This document shows, in pieces, positions 25,083 to 37,000 of a stretch of 64,000 nucleotides of DNA. The stretch spans positions 146,229,009 through 146,293,008 of the forward strand of contig NC_134834.1 in assembly GCF_004210375.1 (NCBI RefSeq), given 5' to 3'. A model generated the notes under the pieces. That model was not told the origin of the DNA and made no database searches. It saw only the letters and a list, made by a program, of their open reading frames with translations. Within the stretch, counting starts at the first letter, position 1, and every line of letters begins with the position of its first letter. The stretch comes from Tachypleus tridentatus (lineage: Eukaryota; Arthropoda; Merostomata; Xiphosura; Limulidae). Both the position numbers and the translations under genes were made by a program.

Positions 25083-28000
25083 CTGAAAATAGAAAAACAT
25101 ACACAAATATATACAATAAATATACCGTACAACAGAAAAATGACTCCCCGAGTTCACTATAGTATCAATCACATTTGAGAAAAATAAATTAGATATCCTG
25201 TGAAATTAAGAAAATAAACATACATTGAGACGGTTTGTTCGCTCTGAATTTTTGCACAAAGCTACACGAGCCTAATTTAGAAGTGTCATCATCATCCACC
25301 GCCATTTTTTGCGCGATTATTTTACCATCGAATAGTGAGATTGACCGTCACATAATGACGCACCCACGATTGAAGGGTGTTTGGTGGGATAGGGGTTGGA
25401 ACCCTCGACCCTTAGATTACGAGTTGAGTGCCGTAACCACCTGGCCATGGCGAGCCTTAGATTAAGGTGGCTTATATAAATTAAATATATATATCAGTCG
25501 CTAGGTTAAATTATTAATAGAAAAACAACAAATTAATGTGTACGCTTTTATACATCGTTACAAAAGTCGATATATTTATCCTCTAAAATAATAAATAAAT
25601 AAAGTTTTTAATATTTAATATATCTAATTAAATTACGAAACGTCTTCAGGAACTTTTTACTTGAAATTCGATAGGCTTATTTGGATTTTTGTTTTCTTTC
25701 ACACTGAAGGACTTCAAACGACTAAGTCTTTGTTAATTCGTTATCATTTCTGTCATGCAAATTTTAGTTTAATCTATCAATTCAAGTTTCCAAAGCAGCT
25801 CGTACAATTTTAAAGACTTATTTCGCTTCTTGTTATCTAACTTCCTGTGGCAATTAACGCTTGTAAAAAATTTTATTGAAATACTGCGAAAGTTAACGTT
25901 CTACCTAACGTGTAGACCTACTTGTTAGGACTATTTGTCCGCAACGTGCCGGTTATGTGACCAAAACCCGTCACCGAAAAACATTCTTCTGTTCAGCCGT
26001 TAGGAGTTTGTAACGTGACGACAAATCTCACTGTTTCTTGGTGAAGAGATGGATGTTGGTGGTGTTTACTAATTACATTAACACTTATCTATCACTTCAA
26101 AATTAAAGATGGCTGGTGCAGGTAGTTCTAAAGTTGTTTTGCGCAAAAGTAAAAGAAAAGAAAAAGAAACGAGTAAAAGCCTAACTTGCACCTAACCGTC
26201 CATGATCCAAAACACAGACCGAATCCTGATGAAGATGAAGGGAACTCGATAGAACTCTCAGACAGGTTCCTACATAACTCGTTTCAATATTATAAAAATA
26301 TATTAATAAAAACGAATTGATTAGCAAACTACACGACGAAATAAATCCTATGTACTTCTACACTCTAAACATCACATATATATAATTTTCGGAACAAAAA
26401 GCGCTGGGCTAACTGGACTGGTTCGGCATGGTCAGGTGGTTAGGACGTTTGATTCGTAATATGAGGGTGGCGCGTTGGAATCCCCGTCACACCAAACATG
26501 CTCACCCTTTCAGCCGTGGAGGCGTTATTTAGTGAGGGTCAATCCCAGTATTCGTTGGTAAAAGAGTAGCCCAAGAGTTGGTGGTGGGTGGTGATGACTA
26601 GTTGCCTTTCCTCTAGTCTTACACTGCGAAATTAGGGATGGCTAGCACAGATAGCCCTCGTGTATCTTTACGCAAAATTCAAAAACAAAAAGAAGAAACA
26701 AACAAGCGAACTCAATTCTAGACGTAAGCGTAGCTCTGTTTTAAAAGGATTTCGTGTTTAAAAAATGGAATTGTGTGTGCACACGCGCATATTACTGCTA
26801 AGCGGAACTGTATTGTGAACACGGACTAACAGTGCGATCTTGCATAAGAAAAGCTAGTAAGAATATACACATTCATGCTATCGCATGAGTTGAACATGGC
26901 ACGAAAAGTGTTTGGGAATTAAAACTGTGGATAGTGAACAAACTAAAGATACTATGAGAAACGTAGCAAGAGTTATTAACTAAGGTTCAATCACAGTGTA
27001 AACAAAATAACAATTCGTCTTATTATTCAAAATTCGAGAAAAGTAATGAACTTTTTCCATAATTTGGAATAAAATGAGAAAAGGACAATCGAAAGTTGTG
27101 TTTAACAACGAAGAATAAAAATGTCACAAAATAATTTGAAGTTGGAAGTGGGAATTAGTCTGTAAGAGTTACTTTTACACAGAAAAAACTTGGATCAAGG
27201 GACGAGCTAAAGCGTTGTGTGTGGTAGTTATACAACATATATAAAAGTTGGATCAGAGAACGAGCTAACATAGCGTTGTGTGTGGTAGTTATACAACACA
27301 GATGAAACGTGGATCAGGTGACGAGCTAACATAGCGTTACGTGTGGTAGTTATACAACATAGTGAAAACTTGGATCAGGTGACGAGCCAGTCTACATGAC
27401 TTTATATATCAATGTATGAGGTCAGGTTGTTAAAGTATTTTATCAAATTCAGCCCTTTATTTAAAGTTATTACAATAAATTAAGTATGTAATTGTATTGT
27501 GGTTCGTGAAGTAACTCTTATTTTAATTCTAAAAGTTTGAAAACACAGTGTTAAATTAACTGTTTTAATTTTAATGTTAAAACTTTGATTAATTACAATG
27601 TCTGTTATATGTACCTTACCTTAGACTTCTTTACTTTGCAAGTCATCGTTGTAGTCCAGCACATGTAGCGTAACCAATCAACAACCACCATTACTGCTGC
27701 TACGCCAATCCCAATAAGCAAACAATAAAACACGCCTATCATACTCCATATGTCCAACTGCCTGTTGTTTGTTGCCTTGCTTCCTTTACCTGGCAGATCA
27801 AACAAACAATGATAAACTGGCTACATTTACAAGAAGAAGCAATCTAAAGTTCGGCTGTTCGATATTTAAGTCATCAAATGAAATAAGGTGAAAGACAGAT
27901 TTAATTTTAGTTTTGTGTGCCAATAATTTTAAAGGAATCATTGCATAATCATATTTTTATGATGTAATAGAAGCTTTCAAAGCCTGTGTTATATTTTCTC

Positions 28001-31000
28001 CCTGAAATTCACGAATTTCAGTGTTTCATTTTAACCCGGACAACATATTACAACAAAGAACTATCAGGTATTAAGTTACCTGAGCTATTATGTGTTAAAT
28101 CATTTGATCTATTAATAAGGGTTAGGTAGCCTAATCCATGAGGTGTTATTTTATCTAAGCAATAACTTGTTAGGCTATCTGGGTTATAATATGTGGAGTG
28201 GTGTGAATTACCAAGCGTTACGTTATCTGGTCTACCAAGTGTTACACTACATGAAATCACGTTATCTTCACTATCAAGTGTTAAGTCACGTGAGCTATAC
28301 GGTGTTATATTATCTCATCCATCAGGTGTCACGTTATCCAAACTATTATTTATCTTACTTATCTGATACTAACGTTTGTTGGTTTACCAGAATGATCACT
28401 TTTACTTTGCTTCAACAAATAAGGTTTAGTTAATACCAAATCAAACAACACTCATTACTCAACTTACTGGTACGTTCTAGATGACGTTGGGGAGTCACCC
28501 ACCCCTTCACGTACCATCAAACTAAGTACCGTTAGAAATAACAAATAAAGAGAATTATTTTAGAAGAGTTCATGACTTCGTGGAAAAACAACCTCTCACC
28601 ACTTTGCAAAAACAACAAAAATCCTGGGTTCACCAGTGTAACCTGAAGGACAGTTTTACCTGAGTGTTTTCTTTATCTGTAACTTATCCTGTTATCTTAC
28701 CTGGACTGCTACATATCCCAGCAAACCATCTACGATACAAAGTTTCAAAAAATCCTTCCTCCCTTAGGCTTAGTATTCCTAAACTGAAATGTTTCTCATA
28801 GGGTGAATTTTTTTGTAGGCCAAGACCATAGTTTTGCTGCGTGAAAAAAAAGAAATACAACAACCAAACAACACTTTAAAAAATACCAATATATTTAATT
28901 ATCTTTAGTACTGAAACATATTTTATTAAACCTTTGTAAATGTGAATTTCGAAGGAAGATTTTCTTTGATTTCAAATAATCTTATAAACGCTTAGAGATA
29001 CGAAGCTAGGACAAATTTGATGACGAAATCACAGTTTAAGTAAGTTAGATTTCCGAAAATATGATTACAAACTTATCTAAATGGTGAGAACGTGTCCCAG
29101 CTGTGCCCTTACCTTTCAACAGGTTTAATGAAACATTTCCTCGATGAACCCCTCACGAGATGTTCTCAATCGCTTGTCAAGCTAATGTGATTGTGCAGAT
29201 GAGCAAAGAGATAATAAAGCAAATGATACTTTGGATACAAAGCTACACATACTCATACTAGCCGCCCTTATGTTTGAACTGATAGTCTAGCGATAAAAAA
29301 CATTGTCAAAGCATCCACTGTCACTTAGGTTACTCTTGTATACAATGGGATATGATCGTCATCACTATAACGTACCCAAACTTCAAAGTTCGTATATTAA
29401 CCCCTGGGTCATACTCGACCCTACGCCACTGCTACTATTATCATGTTTAGATAATTGTTTTGTGGAGTCCAAAATCCAAATCACCGAATATGTCGAAAGC
29501 ATTTACAGTGGCTGAAAATCTTATATGTTTCTATTCTAGCAGAAAATTAGCGCAAAGGATAAAATGCGAAAAAACAAATCACATATTTCTTTGATAAAGT
29601 AAAGATGATAAGTGTTAAAACATTGTTGATTGTTTGAAATAGCTAGGATTTTCTCAGGAGAGTAATGTCTCTTGAAGAGACGACCGAAGACAATCTGTAG
29701 CCGAAGTATTATCTGGTTTCAGAAGAACTGTTATCTCACGTATAAACGCCCACATGCCAAGTGGCACGTTAGATATGGTTTCGATTTTGTTTCGAATTTC
29801 GCACAAAGCTATAGAGATCTGTCTACGTTAGCCTTCCCTACTTAAATAGTGAAAGCCTAGTCATCACGGCCCGGCATGGCCAGGTGGTTGAGGCACTCGA
29901 CTTGCAATCCGACGATTGCGGGTTCGAATACCCGTCACACCAAACATGCTCGCTCTTTCAGCCGTGGGGGCGTTATAAAGTGAGGGTCAATCCCACTATT
30001 CATTGGTAAAAGAGTAGCCCAAGAGTTGGTGGTGGGTGGTGATGACTAGTTGCCTTCTCTCTAGTCTTGCACTACAAAATTAGGGACGGCTAGCGCAGAT
30101 AGCCCTCATATAGTTTTGCACGAAAATTATTCAAAACATACCAAACCAAACTAGTAATCACCAAATCACCATCCACCGCCAACTCTTAAGCTATACTTTT
30201 GCCGATTAATAGTTGGATTGACCGTCACATTATAACGCTCCCACGGCTGCAAGGACGAACATGTTTGATGTGACGGGAATTTGAACTCAGGACCCTCAAA
30301 TTACGAGTCATGCACCCTAACCACTTGTTCGTGCTGGGTAAATATAACACTAGAAACCGGGTTTCGATACCCATGTTGTAGTTTTATGCTTAACAAGAAA
30401 CAAGGAAGCAAAACTCATTATTATAAAGGTATGATTACTTTTGTTGGGATCTGGAGAGGGGGGAAGAAATGAGTGCGTTGTGTAATGTGTTTGACAATAT
30501 TGGCAAGATAGTACTGAAAATTGAACTTTGTATCGTGTACGATGTTTCACAATATTGGCAAGATAGTGCTGAAACTTAAACGTTGTATTGTTTACTAAGT
30601 TTGGTAATATTGGCAAGATAGTAACGAAAGCTAAACGTTGCATTCTGTTGGACAATATTAGCAAGATAGTACTGAAAATTGAACTTTGTATCGTGTACGA
30701 TGTTTCACAATATTGGCAAGATAGTGCTGAAACTTAAACGTTGTATTGTTTACTAAGTTTGGTAATATTGGCAAGATAGTAACGAAAGCTAAACGTTGCA
30801 TTCTGTTGGACAATATTAGCAAGATAGTACTGAAAATTGAACTTTGTATCGTGTACGATGTTTCACAATATTGGCAAGATAGTGCTGAAACTTAAACGTT
30901 GTATTGTTTACTAAGTTTGGTAATATTGGCAAGATAATAACGAAAGCTAAACGTTGCATTCTGTTGGACAATATTAGCAAGATAGTACCGAATGTTGAAC

Positions 31001-34000
31001 GTTGCGCAGTGTAATGTGTTTGACAATATTGGCAAGATAGTACTGAAAATTGAACTTTGTATCGTGTACGATGTTTCACAATATTGGCAAGATAGTGCTG
31101 AAACTTAAACGTTGTATTGTTTACTAAGTTTGGTAATATTGGCAAGATAGTAACGAAAGCTAAACGTTGCATTCTGTTGGACAATATTAGCAAGATAGTA
31201 CTGAAAATTGAACTTTGTATCGTGTACGATGTTTCACAATATTGGCAAGATAGTGCTGAAACTTAAACGTTGTATTGTTTACTAAGTTTGGTAATATTGG
31301 CAAGATAGTAACGAAAGCTAAACGTTGCATTTTGTTGGACAATATTAGCAAGATAGTACTGAAAATTGAACTTTGTATCGTGTACGATGTTTCACAATAT
31401 TGGCAAGATAGTGCTGAAACTTAAACGTTGTATTGTTTACTAAGTTTGGTAATATTGGCAAGATAGTAACGAAAGCTAAACGTTGCATTCTGTTGGACAA
31501 TATTAGCAAGATAGTACTGAAAATTGAACTTTGTATCGTGTACGATGTTTCACAATATTGGCAAGATAGTGCTGAAACTTAAACGTTGTATTGTTTACTA
31601 AGTTTGGTAATATTGGCAAGATAATAACGAAAGCTAAACGTTGCATTCTGTTGGACAATATTAGCAAGATAGTACCGAATGTTGAACGTTGCGCAGTGTA
31701 ATGTGTTTGTCAGTATTGGCAAGATAGTACTAAAAGTTGAATGATGTATTGTGTACTGTGTTTGACAACATTGGTAAGATAGTACAGAAAGTTGAACGGT
31801 GTATTGTTTACTGTGTTTGACAACATTGGTAAGATAGTACAGAAAGTTGAACGGTGTATTGTTTACTGTGTTTGACAACATTGGTAAGATAGTACAGAAA
31901 GTTGAACGGTGTATTGTGTACTGTGTTTGACAACATTGGTAAGATAGTACAGAAAGTTGAACGGTGTATTGTGGAGTAGGTTTTGTTTTTTAACCTTCCA
32001 AAAATGTACAGAAAGAAAGTCTTATTGATTACCAAGATAATGATAAACGATGTGGTTTTATCATCGTGACAGACAACTTTTACCAACACGACATCTGTAT
32101 ATACTCTCCAATCTGAGAAACTGACGAATAATCACTATTACTTCACTTTATATTTTTCATTAAATAGTTTTTTTTCTTATTGCAATATTTTTGCGTAAGT
32201 TTTCGTTTGCATATTTAAATAAAGAATTTAATATAGACGTTAATTAATGTCCGTATTTTACGCCCTTGCTTTGGCATGTTTTTTTTTCTTTTGGTTATAC
32301 TCGTACCTGAAATAAGCCATTCCCAACTGTGTTCATAAGGTTTGTTATGAATTCGACGTGATGGCTATCTGCGTTAGCCGTCCCTAACTTAGTAATGAAA
32401 GACTAGAGGGAAAGCAGCTAGTCATCACCACCAATTGTCAACTCTTGAGCTACTCTTTTACCGACGAATAGTTGAATTGACTGTAACATTACAACGCCCT
32501 TACGATTGAAAGGATGAGCATGTTTGGAGGGATGGGGACTGGAACCCTCGAACCTCAGATTGTGAGTCGAGCGCCCTAACCACCTGGCCATGCCGGGCCA
32601 ATATAACACTAGCAACTGGATTTCGCTACTCATGGTAAGCAGAGCAGAGATAACTCATTGTGTAGATTTGTCCTTAACAATAAACAATGAAACAAAAATC
32701 ACCGTCATTCATTGGGAAAGAAGATGGTTGGATATCAGCGTGTTCATAAGTGGCATGACAGTTGGAGCCAAGATAACAGGGTTGTACATTAAGAAATTGG
32801 TTAAGTTGATAAAAGTGTCTATCAAGACAGTTTCCGAACTCTTCTTGTTCGTTTCTCCAATTTCACACAAGACTTCACTAACCATCTATAATTTAGAAGT
32901 GATAGATCAGAGGGTTTGTATCTAGTCAATACATCTACCGCTAACTCTTGAGCTACTCCATTCGAATAATGGGATTGACTATCACATTATTAAAACCTAA
33001 TGGTTGAAAGAGCGAGTATTTTCAGTGTTGGGATTCGAACCCTTAACTTTAGACTGTGAATCGAGTGTCTTAACCACCAGATCTCTATTTCTGGCCATAG
33101 GTGACATGTTCACTACTGAGGAAAACTCTGGGCACAAAAGAAATGGAAAACACATTAGATGAATTATGAGAAGTCACAGGCATGCAGCAGTCTCATCTGT
33201 GTGTTCATCATTTGACAGGATTACACGATAACTGCACAGGTATATTTTCAAGCCTCCAAATATACACTGCTGGCCAAAATCTTAAGGCTAATGAATATAA
33301 GGAAAAAATATGCATTTTGCGTTGTTACACTCAACCACTTATTTGAGTAGAGCTTTGAAAGATGAAAATTAGAAAAGAGAAAATAAAAAACTTTTTTTAG
33401 CATTTAATAGGGAAAATATAAACACTATGAAGTTAGCCTAAATACTAGCTGGTCAAAAGTTTAAGACCATACTGAAACGAAGCGTTAATCGGTAAACACG
33501 TAAAGAAATTTAGTCATTTGTGTTCAAGCATTAGCGTTTTCAACATCTCCCACTGGCATTTCCTGTGTTACATTGGGTAAAAACATGGCAAAGGCTAAAA
33601 AGTTGACAGAGTTTGAACGTGGCAGAATTGTCGAGCTGCAAAAGCAAGGTCTCTCTCAACTTGCAATCGCTGTTGAATTTGGGCGAAGTAAAACTGCTGT
33701 TGGAAATTTCTTGAAAGACCCTGAGGGATACGGAACGAGAATTACAAGTGGTCAGCCCAAGAAAGTTTCGCCGGTGTTCAGCAGGAGGATTCGACGGGTT
33801 GTCCGGCAAGACACCAGCCGATCGTCGAACCAGATTAAGGCCCTTACGGACGCAGAATGCAGCTCAAGAACAATAAGACCTCCTTCCACACCACGAAACA
33901 GCTCGGTTAAACTTTGTTGAGAAGCACCAATCATGGGACGTAAAGAAGTGGACAAAGGTTTTGTTCTCTGATGAGAAAAAATTTATCCTGGATTGTCCAG

Positions 34001-37000
34001 ATGTCTTCCAACGTTTCTGGCATGATAAGGATATCCCACCGGAGACATTTTCTACACAATACAGTGGAGGAGGCTCCAACATGATCTGTGGTGCTTTCTC
34101 CTTCCATGAAACAATGGAGCTTCAGATTATACAGGGCGTCAAACAGCAGCAGGCTAAATTGGCATGTTGGAGAGAGCACCTTTATTGACTAAGGGCCCTC
34201 ACTTGTGTGGAAATGACTGGATCTTTCAGCAGGACCACGCTGCAATCCACAAATACTCGCAGAGCAAAGGATTTTTTCATGGCGAATATTGTGATTCTTT
34301 TGGACTATACAGCGTGTTCGCTCGAACTGAACCCCATTGAAAATGTTTGGGGGTGGATAGCAATGGAAGTCCATAGAAATGGACGTCAATTCCAAACAGT
34401 GCATGATCTTCTTTAAGCCATCTTCACCACTTGGTATAACACTCCAGCCAGCCTTCTGCAAACGCTTATATCGACTATGCGAAAACGAATGTTTGAAGTT
34501 ATTCGCAATGATTGTCGTGCAACTCACTACTGAGACCTCTTGTTGGGCATTTCCTACCCTGTTTAGGACATTTTTTTGGTATGGTCTTAAACTTTTGACC
34601 AGCTAGTATTTAAGCTAATTTCATAATGTTCACATTTTCCCTATTAAATGCTAAAAAAGTTTTTTATTTTTATTTTTCCTTTTCTTATTTTCGTCTTTCG
34701 AAGCTCTACTCAAATAAGTGGTTAAGTTTAACAACGCGAAATGCATATTTTTTCTTTATATTTATTGGCCTTAAGATTTTGGCCAGCAGTGTATATATAA
34801 GAAAGAATTTCATGTATTCTGAAGATTGTTGCTTCAAACTGTTTTGAACACAGGGCTTTGGTATGATAGAAACCTTATGAATCATTGAACTTTGATTGGC
34901 AACAGTTCATGCTACTGGGTGTAGTTCATATGGTATGGTTTGGGTCCTCTTATCCTATTGGCGAGCCAAAAGCATATTCAGAGTATGTAGAATCTATATA
35001 TAGTGGCCAACCCAGTTCTCCATTTAATGTGATTTTTGCATCCAAATAATGATGTGTTTCAGGACGTCAATTTCACTATCCATTAAGTCCAAGAGTGATT
35101 GCATGAACATGAGATATGGTCTGACTGCCACAGTCTCCAGATGAAAATACAAGTAAGAACTTTGGAATATGCTAAAACTCTGTATTGGGTATTGCCTGCA
35201 ACGTACCATTCTCTTTAATACAACTATTCTATGTTCTCCATGGAGAAATGATAACAAGTACTGTGTTTTATCATTTGTGGAATTAATTCTCTGTAGCGTT
35301 GCTCGCGTCATTCAGATCAGGTGTGTTCCAACCAAATACTGGATGACCTTTGTAATATTTTGACAAGTGATTGCATAAGATTATTGTTAACTAGTATCAA
35401 AGAATATAATAAGATTACAGAATAACTAAAACCCCTGTTATTAAATTCATGCAAAAGACTTATTTTTCGGGTATTTCTTGACTGAGGAAGTAGTACAATG
35501 GGTGTCAAGTATGGGTCTGCCATGCAGAAAAGAGAGAGTGCTGATGAAGAATTATAGTATAGACTAGTGTAATGTATTTAGATGTGATTTATATATTTAG
35601 TGATTACAAAGAAAAATAATTAAGACTTACTGCTCCAAACAACCGTCCAGTAGTTTCAATATTACAAGGTTCCTGTTCTGTGGCGAATGTCAAGATGGGA
35701 GAATCACCAATAAATGCAAACCGTCCTGAAGTTCCTGAAATGTTGGGAATCAATATACTTAGAGCTTCTTCTCTCTAATCCTCTCCATAAAATACAGAGA
35801 AAAGTAAGTTAACTTAAGTTTTAGATAATATTTCTGGTGGTAATACTTGTCGGTACATATACTGTTATTTCAAAACTTTCACGTGGCAACTTCTGCCTTT
35901 TACATTTTGCTCTAATTTACAAGTACAGTATTAACTTGCAATTAATATTGCAATTTGTTTTTCTTCTTTCCTCTGCGACCTGCGAGTGACCTGATAAACT
36001 AAAGATAGTACTGTGAAAACGAACATAAATTGAAGAGGAATGGATAAGCCAAAATTTGTGGGTTGGTAAAAGCTTTAAATCAGCAACCACCAGCTTCTTG
36101 TACATTAATATTTAAGCTGCTACTCTTTCTCAGCTTCACTAACTGTGGTGAAATCGTCACGTTTAACAGCGATATTGCTTCCTGCCAAGATGTTCTTGTT
36201 GCATTCCAAGGCTTTCTTCATGTGTGTTCTTTTATACCATAAACAACTATTTGGTGATGGAATCTAAATAATCTTTTTTTTTCATTGCCTCTCAGTGGCA
36301 CAGCGGTATTTCTGATGAATTTCGACGTTAGAAACTGGGTTTTCATACCCGTGTTGGGCAGAGCACAGATAGACCGCTGTGTTGCTAATTGCTTTATTTG
36401 AAACAAACAAAGAAACCTTCTTTCAGTCAGAATACGTGAGTTTATAAGTGCCAAATGACTGTTTGCCCTCAGGTTGTTTGTTTGTATTGAATTTTGTAAC
36501 GAATAGTAAGATTGACAGTAACATTATAACGCCCCCACGGCTGGGAGGGCGAGCATGTTTGGCGCGACGGGGATGCGAACCCTCGACCCTTAGATTACGA
36601 GTCGCACGCCTTAACACGCTTGGCCATGCCGGGCCCAACAAGTTAGGCAAAAGCTACTGATAATATAAATCAGTTGGAGGATGGCATGTAACAGAATATT
36701 TTTTATGCTAAATTATGCGATGCTATCAGAAAATCATCTGTTTTAGAAGGGCATGTAATAAGTACTTTCACGACAAAAAAAGTTGTGTTCAGTTCGATGA
36801 TTTAGACATTTGAATAATAATGCAAAATATGCAGATCCGTAGGACCATGCAGAAAGATATGTGCAATAAGTCGTAGCTAAAACGTGGTACGAAAGCTGCA
36901 GCACCTAATAATAGTTAATAATTCACAAACATAAGGGCTAGTGTTAAAAGCTGTTTTCGTAACAGGTGGTGTTATCGTCGTAACCAAGAAGGATTTCCGT

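Larger units (their letters stand above)
25083..28700 (-). other. Gene A introns 15 and 14
   Basis: Intron 15 (25083-27619) holds three SINE-1 copies and the 60-bp repeat. Intron 14 (27790-28700) holds the 30-bp degenerate repeat. Exon 15 lies between them. Confidence 0.88.
33265..34791 (+). mobile_element. Tc1/mariner-type DNA transposon, dead
   Basis: A 1527-bp element flanked by TA (33263-33264 and 34792-34793), as for all Tc1/mariner insertions. Long terminal inverted repeats of about 210 bp (33265-33474 and 34577-34791) begin CACTGCTGGCCAAAA. It carries remains of a DD34E transposase. The length is typical of an intact Tc1 element with long repeats. It sits in intron 13 of gene A. Confidence 0.93.
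28837..35630 (-). other. Gene A intron 13
   Basis: 6.8 kb, holding the nested SINE-1 pair, SINE-2 fragments, the hierarchical minisatellite and the Tc1 element. The rest (32000-32330, 34800-35600) shows nothing I recognise. Confidence 0.88.

Noticed and set aside
30816-31193. Long minus-strand open frames in the minisatellite
   Set aside because: The peptides are translations of the repeat unit; several frames are open because the units lack stops, and nothing suggests a gene.
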